Below are positions 51,501 to 62,019 of a stretch of DNA of 64,000 nucleotides, one piece after another (the first letter of the stretch is position 1; each line of letters opens with the position of its first letter). The position numbers and the translations under genes are program-made. The stretch lies in NCBI GenBank assembly GCA_027186245.1, contig CP114491.1, positions 9,979,501 through 10,043,500 of the forward strand. Direction: 5' to 3'. The notes beneath the pieces were generated by a model that was not told the origin of the DNA, made no database searches, and saw only the letters and a list, made by a program, of their open reading frames with translations. The stretch is from Coriaria nepalensis (lineage: Eukaryota; Streptophyta; Magnoliopsida; Cucurbitales; Coriariaceae).

Positions 51501-53856
51501 CCTTGAAGGCAATGTCCTGGTAAAATACCATCATGTTATGTTAAGAGCCTTAATGATAGATAACATAGCTGGGCATGATTCCTACTAGTTCGAATTTTTA
51601 GGACAATTGGTAACTTAATATGATATCAGAGCTGAGGTCTCGAGTTCAAATCACGGTTATTCCTCCCTTTGTTATTTCTGCATATGATATGTTTCTTGGG
51701 CTTTGTTTGCTATTTGTTAAGAGTCTTAATGATAGATAACATAGTTGGGTCCATTTTCTACCAGTTCGAACTTTTAGAACAATCGGTAACTTGACATGTT
51801 CCTCATATTTAATTACTTCTTGGCTTTTGTACCTTCATCTTTTAAAAGTACTCAAAATGAACCGAAAATGTGTGTTACTTATTAATTTATTTTCTCAAGT
51901 GTGTTACAAATAAAGAAGAGTTCAATTGTCCTCGTAAGGAACCATCCAAGTCTAACAAGGTCACATCATTGTACCAAAGAGTCCTTTCCGCTTTGATTGA
52001 AGAGCATGAATGTGACGAATATAACCATCAAACAGAAGGGAAGAACATGTCTCTACAGTATGGCAGTGATGATTCTCATTGTGGCTCTTGTAACCAGATT
52101 GATTTTGAACCAAGAGATTGGGACAGAATGGATTCTGAAGCCGAATCAAGAGTGGGTTTCCAGTCACCAAAAAGTTGCATGGTTGACAGATTTTCTTGTG
52201 ATAGAAGTACTGTGTCCAACTCCTATAGGAATCAAAACATGTCCAGTTCTGTTCATAGCTTCGAACAGTGGCAGGGAGAGGATGAATTCTCACATTCTTA
52301 CGCAGGACAAATCGGTGACATATATTCGAATGATTTTGCTCAGCAGCCACCTAGAGAATTACATGCTTCTTCTGGTTTTACCCCCGACTGTCCATATCAT
52401 ATGATGGGTCTTGATGATAGACTTATACTGGAGCTTCAGAGTATCGGACTATATCCAGACACATTGGTAGGTCTTTTTTTGGCTGTTCTCATGGTTTTCT
52501 ACCAATATTTCTTAAATTTGACAATTCTGTTTTTGTTTTAGCCTGCTCTGGCAGGAGAGGATCCTGTTAATCAAGAAATCATGGAACTCAAGAAAGGGAT
52601 CTCTCAACAGGTTCAAATTTGAAATGTCGTCTTGTTTTTCTTTTTTTATTATTTGGTGGCATTTTCTTTAAATTTTGGTTTATCTCTCATGGTTCTCATA
52701 AATAATGTTCTGTACTTGATAGATCGGAAGAAAAAAGAGGCACTTGGGAAAAGTTGATAAATCTATTCAAAAAGGAAGAGAAGTTGAAAAATGGTAAATG
52801 TTGTATTGGTCGTGTAACTGACATCATACAACTTAAGTAAACAGTTTCCCGGATTACTTAGCCATGCTGTGATTTCATTTGCAGGCAAGTTGAACGGGTT
52901 GCAATGGACCAACTAGTTGAAATGGCTTACAGAAAACGATTGGTGATTGGTTCAACTGTTCCTCTTTTTTTTTTTTTCCTGTTCTTTTTTCATGTCAACA
53001 AGGACTTGAACTCTTATAATTTTTTTTTTTAATTATCGACAGGCTTGTCGTGGGAATGATGCATCAAAAAGTGCAGTCCGTAAGGCTTCAAGGCAAGCCG
53101 CACTGGAGTTCATAAAATGGACTCTTGTGAGATGTCAAAAGTTTGAAGATTCCAGAATCAGTTGCTTCAATGATCCTGCAATGTTGGATATCATCCTTTC
53201 ATCACCTCCAAGCAACAACGCTACAAAATCTCTAGACTGTGTTGGGTCCGGAACGGCTAGTAATACATTAAATGAAGCTTCCTATCAAAGAGACACCCAA
53301 GGATCAGGTTATTTTTCATTTGGACAAGCTTTTGAGACATAACTGAAAATTTTGAATGTTTAAACCCGAACTGAGTTTCCCATCTTCTGTTCTTACAGGT
53401 GCCATTTCTAGCTCTTCAGAAAGGCTCAGAGCTAGTATCGCAAATACTTCAGGGCATGGATCTGTTGTGAACAGGACAAAGAAGAGAGAAGAACGGATTG
53501 ATGAAATAGTTGCTAGTGCTTCCTCTAGGGTTACGTCAAATTTGCCTCTAGGAGGAGGTATAAAGGGAAAGAGAAAACAAGAGGAGTCAAGAAGTGATTC
53601 TTTCTCAGCGGAAAAACCCGAGGAGTTAAAACATAATGACAAGAAAAGGCAGGAAAATCTATCAGTCGAGGAGGAGGGGCCTATGGTTGATCTCGGTGAT
53701 GAGTTGGAGGCGCTTGATCCGATGGAAGGGCTAGGTGGGACCGAGGATCATCAGGATCTGAGCTCCTGGTTGAACTTTGAAGGGGTGCAAGATCATGATT
53801 CTGTTGGGCTTGAAATACCAATGGATGATCTCTCTGAGTTAAATATGCTCATCTGA
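48544..53856 (+). CDS. Large plant protein of unknown function (LDPI-x(14)-GELRKALG family)
   Basis: Fifteen coding exons join in phase: 48544-48818, 48982-49225, 49457-49707, 49792-49959, 50059-50760, 50870-50958, 51127-51189, 51282-51370, 51454-51519, 51900-52466, 52542-52610, 52723-52793, 52885-52942, 53043-53307 and 53399-53856, giving 1144 residues. The ATG at 48544 is the first after the leader acceptor. Recognisable conserved blocks are PSLPQCLALDPI, GELRKALGF, EDHSFGAAHSKPP and KKRVRTSVAD near the N-terminus, a middle block with GRPPSKKLKDRK and SSSPFWKKMEF, and a C-terminal helical block (ACRGNDASKSAVRKASRQAA). It is rich in Ser, Lys and Arg and has basic clusters suggestive of a nuclear protein. 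I know homologues in plants only as uncharacterised proteins and give no function. Confidence 0.9.
51534..51796 (+). mobile_element. Miniature LTR element (TRIM-like) inside intron 9
   Basis: Two related copies of about 88 bp, 51534-51620 and 51708-51796, share TTAATGATAGATAACATAG, AGTTCGAA and GGTAACTT. They flank 87 bp. Directly after the first copy, TGATATCAGAGCTGAGG (51621-51637) fits a tRNA-Met primer-binding site (family TGGTATCAGAGC). This is the layout of a terminal-repeat retrotransposon in miniature, with no coding capacity. It starts only 15 bp downstream of the exon 9 donor. No target duplication was recognised. Confidence 0.75.
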
Positions 53857-54846
53857 TCATATAATAATCAAACTCTTTCTTCTTAGCTACATCTTCTACA
53901 TATAAGCAGAAAATGTATCTACCTCTTGTAGATTCTTGCCTACCATCTTTTAGATCTACTATAAGAATAGATAGAACCAGAAACAATTTGCAGACCCCAC
54001 CTCAAATTATTTGAAAGTGGAAGAACAACGACAACCTAATTTTATTTGTCTCTTTCTCTTTCTTCCCCCACTTTCTGACTCTCAGCTAATATATGTACTT
54101 TATTTTCATTAATTGATGAAGATGAAGTTCTTATTTTACTGTCTTCATCTCCTTTTGTCCTTTCTACATTAACATATACATAATCCTAATGCTCTCGCTC
54201 TCGCTCTCACTCTATGTCTCTCTATGTATGTATGATGTATATGTGCACTTTCATTCAATTCAGGGAAATAATTCTTAGTTGTTGGTACAAAAATTAAGCA
54301 AAGCAATTGATTCAGTAGCACGGCCTTCATAAAGGTTTTTTGATAGAAAATGATTTGGTTATATGTTAATGAATTGGTCTATAAAAAAGAGACTACGTTC
54401 AGAGACTTCTGAATGGAATATAAGAAGGATTCAATCTTCTTCCGAAGAAAAATAACGTTAAGGATTCAATCTACTTCCGAAGAGAAATAACGGTATTTCA
54501 CGTATGATCATATTTAGTTAGGATAAATTATACGACGAGTGAGATTACCCGATATCATAATAATGGTTGATGAGAAATAGATTGCAACCTAGTTTAGCTC
54601 TATATCCCTTCGTAAATATTACGTACATATACATACATATACATAATACACGAGAATTTCCTTCATGCATATATAATTATATAAATGAGATAAATTTACA
54701 TTTACAACATAACATGTGGATCAAAACGCAAGTAGAAAACTCTCCCTCTTCCTAAAAAAACTCTATAACATGAGCTAACATAATATCTAATGATCAATCA
54801 GCTACTAGCTAGTGCAATTAATCCTAACCATCATCATCATCACCCA
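53857..54846. other. Convergent 3' flanks of the unknown gene (+) and the TGA gene (-)
   Basis: No gene is supported. It contains CT-rich stretches near 54195-54230 and a 35-bp tandem duplication at 54426-54495. Confidence 0.65.
54426..54495. repeat. 35-bp tandem duplication
   Basis: Two adjacent copies both begin AAGGATTCAATCT, continue TTCCGAAGA and end AAATAACG, with three or four mismatches. Confidence 0.9.
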
Positions 54847-57800
54847 TCAAAAGTTTGAGAATTGATTATGTGAAGGTTGAATAATCATTTGTAGCTCCGT
54901 CGTCGTTTGGCATGAGTTTTCATTGTTCATTAAGCTCCTGCCGATCAATATTAATTAAATAATTTACGAATTCAGTCATAATTAGTAATAGATTTTGAAA
55001 TATATAATGTCTCACTCTCGAGGTCTAGATGCCCATAGAGAGCTAAGGGCTCGTAACCGGTTGTAGTACTCTCCGATAACGAGATAGCATCTCGCAGCTT
55101 GCCGGACCGTCAATATTCGCCGTAATTGGTGTAGGGTTTGTTGTCTCAAAATATCAGCCTTCAAATTGGAAGACAAAATGTCACACAAGGTTGATATATC
55201 AAAATTCCTTGTACATATGATTTTGAACTATTCAATATAAAGACTTTGAATTAAAAGTAACACAACTCGAATCCAAGTTTGATTTACATTTTTTGTTCTT
55301 TTCTGGTAGCTCAAACTATATATAATGGATATAGATATAGGGTTCTAAAATTCAACAAGACATCACTTTCAAACCAGCTTTTGATAGAAACATGAAAAAT
55401 ATTTTATACTAAAAATATATATTTTAAAAAACGGGATTAACTAATGAAGTCCTTAGAAGCAAAGCAACGATATATAGATCCCAATCCTGCACCGTACACG
55501 GGGCGATTAACATGTATTCAGGTTTGACCTGATGCAACAATCAAATATCCTAGATATTTGAAAGATTAAACGCAAGTCTCCGGCTACAAAAGCCAAAGGA
55601 TAGATAACATATATATATAGATATATGTATGTATGATGTGTAGCCATATATAAACTTATGAAATAACATGATGAACGTGCATGAATGTATATCGTTGTAT
55701 ATATAGTAATGCATGCAATACCTGACGAACAAAGCCTTCTAGGTTGGATAGCTTGCCTATAGCAAGAGCCATCTGGTTCATTCCGTCCATAAGCGGGCCC
55801 GCCGCAATGGTATCGACGAGAGATTGGTGGAGCTGGTCGAGCCCCTGAGAAAGAGCATCTTCTGCCTGTTGTGACGATTGTTGTAGCTTATATATCCCCA
55901 TCATCTGTTGTTCCGTTAACGGGTCTAACTGTACTTTCAGCATCTGTTCAATTCACCATCATATTAATTAATTAAAGTTCTAATTGATATCTAGTTTGTA
56001 ATGATACTTTTTTTTTTTATTAAACCTTGATGAGGTCAGAAGGGCGGAAACCGCCCATCCAGAGGAAGCAGCGCTCGGCCGGAGTAATCCACATTCCGGT
56101 GATGAGATGAAAGACATCGGATTTTGCGGCGACCCCTTTTAATTGGAATATTTCATCGTAGTGGGAGATATAACCATCAATGATAACTCGAAGATCGGCA
56201 TCAGTTAAATGCGCTTGTAGGCCTGATCTTAGTTCCGCCATGTGACGGTGGTCGTCTTCGAGCCATCTCGCATACTCCATATCAAATATTGCTGCCCCTA
56301 ATTATTACATTCACTGTTTCAATTTACTAGTGTTGATTCAACTAATTAAACGGGCTATATTGTCTAAAACTGACCGACTTACCGGAACTAATATTGCCTC
56401 CGGCAGCACCAAAAATCAACCCCTATATACATTAAAAATCCAGCACCACTCATAATAACATTTTAGAAATTGAAAAAAGAAATTAAGACTTAATAATCAT
56501 TTAGATATATTACATAACATATAAAATTTGAAATTTGAAACCTGAGAGCGAGCACGTTGGAGGTCTTGTTCAAGCTGATTGAGCTTAAGTCTACTTGATT
56601 CTAGTTGCTGTACATAAGCCTAATATTCATATAATATCCTAATTAGTAGTGATCATGCACACTAAACTAGTAATATATATATATATATGAGTGAATTATG
56701 GAGGTCTCATATATGTAGGCGTCTATACCTTTTTTCTAAGGCGGCTCTTCTTTGCTGCTTCTCTGTTTTGAGCTAATCGTCTGAGTGTCTGAATAAACAG
56801 TACACAATATTAATTATATATATAAACTGTTAGCACTTAGTGAATGCGGTCCATTTTTTATACCAGAAATTACACAACTTGAAAGAAAAGAAAAACAAAC
56901 ATTTGTAGAAGAAAAAGCGAAGTAAGTTAAAAGTGATTTGAGACATGTAATAATGATAATAAATTGTAATAAATATTTAAGACCTTAGCATCCAGTTTCT
57001 TTTCTGAAGTTGAACCAGCTGATCCTTTCCTCTGAATCATTCAAAAAAAAAAAAAAAGATTAAGCTTGATTGACAGTGAATATAGACGCAGTTGGTAGCG
57101 TTTGGTAGCTGAGAATTGAAAGGAAAATTAGAAATAAAATAATGAACAAGTTGTTTACAGAACCATGGCTAGTTTTCTGGTGATATTTTCTGCTTAATTA
57201 GTGGCTTGATTTCAATTTTTTTTTTAAAGTACACTTTTTTGAGTTAAATAAGGATTGAGTAGAGTGAGAAGCGATGTAATAATAAATGAGATGAGAGAGA
57301 AGCAGTGAAACTACTGTAAAGATTCTCTCTACGGTCTTTCCTTTTTACTCTCTCTCTATTTCTTTCTCTTTCCATGTCAGAAAAGAATCAGAAGATCGTT
57401 TGGGAATCAGAAAACTAAAAAGGAAAAAAAGAAAAGATCTGCCTATTTTTCTCACACTTTGTTCGGATCTGTGCCGTAAGTATGAAGATACGCTCAGAGA
57501 AAGAAAACAGAGAAAACAAAATTAATTAGAGAGAGAGAGAGAGAGGACAGCAATCATAACCCAGAAAGATGCAAACTTTATCCAGAATTTAGTAAAAGGA
57601 AGAAGAATGATTTAAGGATACCTTTTGATCTTGTAGTGATTTGGAAGTAGATTCATGATTATCACGATCTTCTGTGGTCATCATCTCAGGCTGCAATATC
57701 TTCTGACCAAATCTCTGATAATGATGATGATGATGATGATGATCTGAATTAGAGTATGATGATATGTCTCTATGATTATTGCTAATTGGAGATTCAGGGT

Positions 57801-58899
57801 CTTCTTCTTCTTCTAATAAGTGGGCCATAGCAGCAGCTGCTGCTGCTGCTGCTTTGCTTGTAGTAAGATTGTTCACAGCTGATCCTGAATCGGTGCTTTC
57901 ACCCCCACCTGATTTTGAGCTTCCCTGAAAAGTTAATTACCCACCATAATTTATTCACAAAAAAAATCAATCTTTTTCCAAAAGGGTATCCAAAAAATAC
58001 ACACTTTTATATATTTTATGAAAATTTAGTGGTCAAAAATGAAAATTTAGAAAGAAAAAAAAAATAGTAATCAACCAATTAACATACTCTTGGAGTTTGT
58101 TGAAATGATCTAATTGGCCATGACGGGAACATTTCCAGAGTAGCAGAAGGTTTTGCTGTGTAAAAAGCTGCAACTAGAACAACGACAAAAACAACAGAAA
58201 TCACATCAAATTATGTATGAATGAAATAGTTTAGAAGAAGAAACCTAATCCATCTATTTAGCCGTTGGGAAAAAGAAAGAAAGAAATGAACGTCATGCAG
58301 CAGGGGAGTTGGTCAGATATATTTCTATCTTTCACACCATTAAAGTCTCTTTCTTTGGAATCATTACTACGTTGAAAATGGTAACTTGTTAACCCTCTCT
58401 CTCTCCTCTCTCTGAAACCGTCAAAAAGAGAGAGAGAGAGAGTAAGATTGCATACGTGCTTTGGGTTGATAAGTATGATGATGATGATCATCATCATCTA
58501 CAAGATTATTAGTCTTATTATTAACTCCTTGAAGAACAATCGCTTCTTCCAGCTCTCCAAAATCAAAAGCTCCTGATCCTTCTTGACCACTCGAACTGAA
58601 AAACAATCAAGAACAAAGAAGAGGAGGAAGAAGGAGAAGAAGCCATGTCAGATATCATTCCAACTTGCTTTAAAAAAAAAAAAAAAAAGATAAAGCTTGA
58701 ATTTTTAAAGTACGTACGGATATACGCAGTGGATGAGCACTTACATGAAATTATTTGGAGGATTAATATTATTATGAGAAAGCCCGTGATGGAGAAGAGC
58801 ATACGCTGGTAGATGATGATGATGATTAATGGAGCTGGCTGGTCTTGATGATTCTGATAGACCTGCTGCTCTCTCTTCAACTCCATGACGACTCGCCAT
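54847..58899 (-). CDS. TGA-type bZIP transcription factor, TGA9/TGA10-like
   Basis: TGA factors bind TGACG elements and interact with NPR1 or ROXY glutaredoxins; TGA9/10 act in anther development. Twelve exons join in phase: 58745-58899, 58456-58595, 58088-58167, 57622-57924, 56984-57031, 56729-56788, 56542-56619, 56383-56422, 56026-56297, 55722-55943, 55016-55158 and 54847-54937, giving 543 residues. The long N-terminus with FDFGELEEAIVLQG and LEMFPSWPIR places it in the TGA9/10 clade. The basic region is QNREAAKKSRLRKK (249-262) and the zipper follows at 263-288. The DOG1 domain begins near YARWLEDDHRHMAELR. A last short exon restores the family tail (SLMNNENSCQTTTELQ). N-terminal tracts include four His, nine Ala in ten, seven His, and Asp4His4. 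Confidence 0.95.
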
Positions 58900-60357
58900 T
58901 TAATTATATATATATATATATATAATTTTAATAAGATATATACATTATTATGTCATTCCCACCATTTTCTCTTCTTCAAGCTCAAATCTTTTTATACAGA
59001 CAAGAGAAAGAGAAAGAGAGAGAGAGAGAGGGTCAAGTCTCCTTCTCAGATATATATAATATATACATGATCAGCTTCAGCCTTCAGCTTCTTCTTTCAC
59101 TCTCTCTCCTCCTTCTTGATCTTCTTCTTCTTCTTCTATCAGCAGCTAGCTAGAGCTTATTTTTTTAAACTCATTCAATGGTGCAGGAGCAGGAAATCCT
59201 GTCCTTTTCTAGCTGCATAGACCTCAGACCTGCCCTGGTGCTCATTAGTTTATTGATAAATATAATTAATAAATGATACAAAAATACAAAAAAAAAAAAA
59301 AAAAAAAGATCTAAAATAAACGAAAGAAGGCACTAGCAAAAAGAAAAAGGAAATCAGAGACTCCAACTCCACCCTCTCTCTCTCTCTCTCTCTCAACCGC
59401 CTGTGACTTTCTATTGGTCCTTTATTGGAGCTTCTATGAGAATGCAGCTGGTACATAGAGTCCAATTAATTAATTAATTTTAATATATATATATATATAT
59501 ATTACATCATAACTATATTCCATAATTTCAACACTGACTAATATGAAAGTAAGAGAAAATAAAGAAAAATAACCTAAAAAAGATGATTTTTTACCCCCCC
59601 CCCAAGGTAAAAATTAAAGTTTCACAGCACCTGTAATTAGTGTTTAAGTTTTTACACCGCGGGAATATAAATTTAAATAAATATATTAAATTTTATTATA
59701 ATTATAAATAATTTTTTTAAGTATTATATTTTAAATTATAAAATAATAACAGAGATGATTAATTTATTTTAAATATTTTTTTAATAATTAAGAATAATAA
59801 TTTAAAATTAGCAACAACAAAAAAAAAAAAAGTCAAAAGTCCCACTTGTTTATTTTTAATCCCTTTTAATTTGATATTGATTTATTTGGTATTATCCCCT
59901 TTGTTGAGGGGTCAACATCCATTCCCTGTCATCACCTAAAACCATGCCACATTAAGATTCCATTTCCATTAATAGAAAATTTTATTTATATTAATTAAAT
60001 AATTATATTTCCAAAAATAAATTAAGGATTTTTTAATTAAAACATTCTTATATACATATAATAATATAATTATAAACATTAATTTCATATATTATATTAT
60101 TGTAATATAATATAAGAACATAAATTTGATTGCTCGTGAATAATTAGAATTAATATTTTATTAACATAATGTTTTGGTTGAGATTATATTCCACAATTTT
60201 CTAATCGATCGGGGTCTTAATTCCAACAATATTAGGTGCGTTTTGTTTCTTGCCTATGTCCTAACACACTTTGGTTTATTTCTTCAACCTTTCCAAAAAT
60301 TAAAACTTCTCATATTAAGTTTGAACCCCAATTTCTTTAATATATGTCAATTTGATC

Positions 60358-60393
<36 letters not shown>

Positions 60394-62019
60394 CATGAAC
60401 CATTTACTTTGAGTAGAAGTATAAATTAAGCTGAAGATAAAAAGATAAGATAAAATAAATTTTAAGTTTAGATATCTATCTATGACCAACATTCATTATT
60501 GATAATATAAAAGAGATAGAGAGAGAGAGAGAGAATTTAGGGGGGGGGGGGGGGGAGAGAGAGAGCAGGGAGGTTTCAAGTAGTGGACCTGTAATCTTGT
60601 TCATAACAGGCTTGAGGGCATATATTTTATGTCATGTTCATCTACTACTTTTGGAGGCAGTATGCCCGTCTACCAATTATTCCTTTATCTTAACAATGAT
60701 TGGCCTACAAAGGGACAGTAGTTTAATACATAATAATAATTAAAAGAAACGACCAAAAATTATATATTGTTTGATGGGTTAGGCTAAAACTTGAATGATT
60801 CAAAGTGTTTATATATCATATCATATCATATCATATTATATACATAACTTTTTTTCTCTCTTTCTTCTCGGTTCCGTCTATTTCTTGTAGTACAATGGTG
60901 ATTGGTTTGTATTAGAATCAAAATAACGATTATGTTTCTCTTATTGCAATAAGATAACATGAAACTAAAAAACATTGCATCACGTGACATTGATTCAAAG
61001 TAAACTGCAGTTTGGAATAAGTTCCATGAATTTTAGATATTTTCTTTTTGTCTAGTAACACGCAAGATTGGGACAGTGAAGGGAGAGGAGGGTAGATGGA
61101 AGTGGTTAAAGGGGAAAAGGGAATGGGAAAAATGTATACAACAACAAGGAAACGATGGGGGGAAGTCGGTGGTAATTCGTTTTTTCTGTAACAAAGACTG
61201 TCCCTTGCTAAGTTCCAATGCTTTTGTTGGTCAGTTACACAAAAACATCGTCGTTTGTGTTTCTTTCTTTCTCGTGCACAACTCTTTCATCAAGTAACGG
61301 CATGAATTTATGGAATTTTTCTTTTTCTTTTTCTAAAGTGAGGTGCCTGATTAATGCATTAATCCCACCTACGTGGCAACTGCTAAACTAATCACTAATC
61401 ACATATATATATATATATATATATGACACTTCCAAATGAGTCCTCAAGTATCGAAATACAAGATTAGAGCATGATTAGTTAGATATCCGAAGTGAAATAT
61501 GAAAAAAAATGAGAATGAATAAATTTATATTGATAGAAAAATACTTATTTAATAAATAATTAATAAATTATTTTTTATTTAAATAGAAATTGAAAACTCA
61601 TCCCAATCTTATTTTACAATCTAACTAAACAGATAAATATCAAAATTTCCAGTTTCCTAAAATGAAAAAAAGTTAATTACGTGTATAAATCACCGTCTAA
61701 ATGGTCGGGCCCTTAATCATGTTCATAGATTCGGTCAATACTTATTAGGCCCATATTAGACATTGGGCTCGAATCGGACAATAGAGAGACTCGGCTGATT
61801 ACAATATTAGGCTCGAATCAGTGTGGCCCGTTTTGTGCTTAAAAGCCCATAGCTTTGATCTAGCGTTAAAAAAGTATTATTATTTTATCACGCGCCGTAT
61901 CAACGTCAGCAAGCCTCGAGTTGCAAGGCAAAAGAAACCAGAGCAAGGTGGTCCCTTGTTGACTGTCTCCCTCCCTCAGGTCTGTCAGGTCAATTCTCTA
62001 GCTTCTTCGTCTTCGATCT
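58900..62019. other. Intergenic region between the divergent TGA and TM9SF genes
   Basis: No gene is supported. The TGA leader and promoter (58900-59150) contain TA and GA tracts. The rest includes poly-A near 59290, TA microsatellites at 59483-59502, 60362-60391 and 61403-61424, a GA tract followed by 15 G at 60541-60555, and AT-rich blocks at 59650-60130 and 61490-61640. Confidence 0.7.
60541..60555. repeat. G homopolymer of 15 bases following a GA tract
   Basis: Direct reading. Homopolymers of this length are often miscounted in assemblies. Confidence 0.9.

Noticed and set aside
58258..58497. Minus-strand frame beside TGA exon 2
   Set aside because: It is intron sequence of the TGA gene with CT repeats.
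60362..60391. TA dinucleotide runs as possible origins or structured regulatory sites
   Set aside because: TA microsatellites are common in plant intergenic DNA; no other origin-like feature is present.
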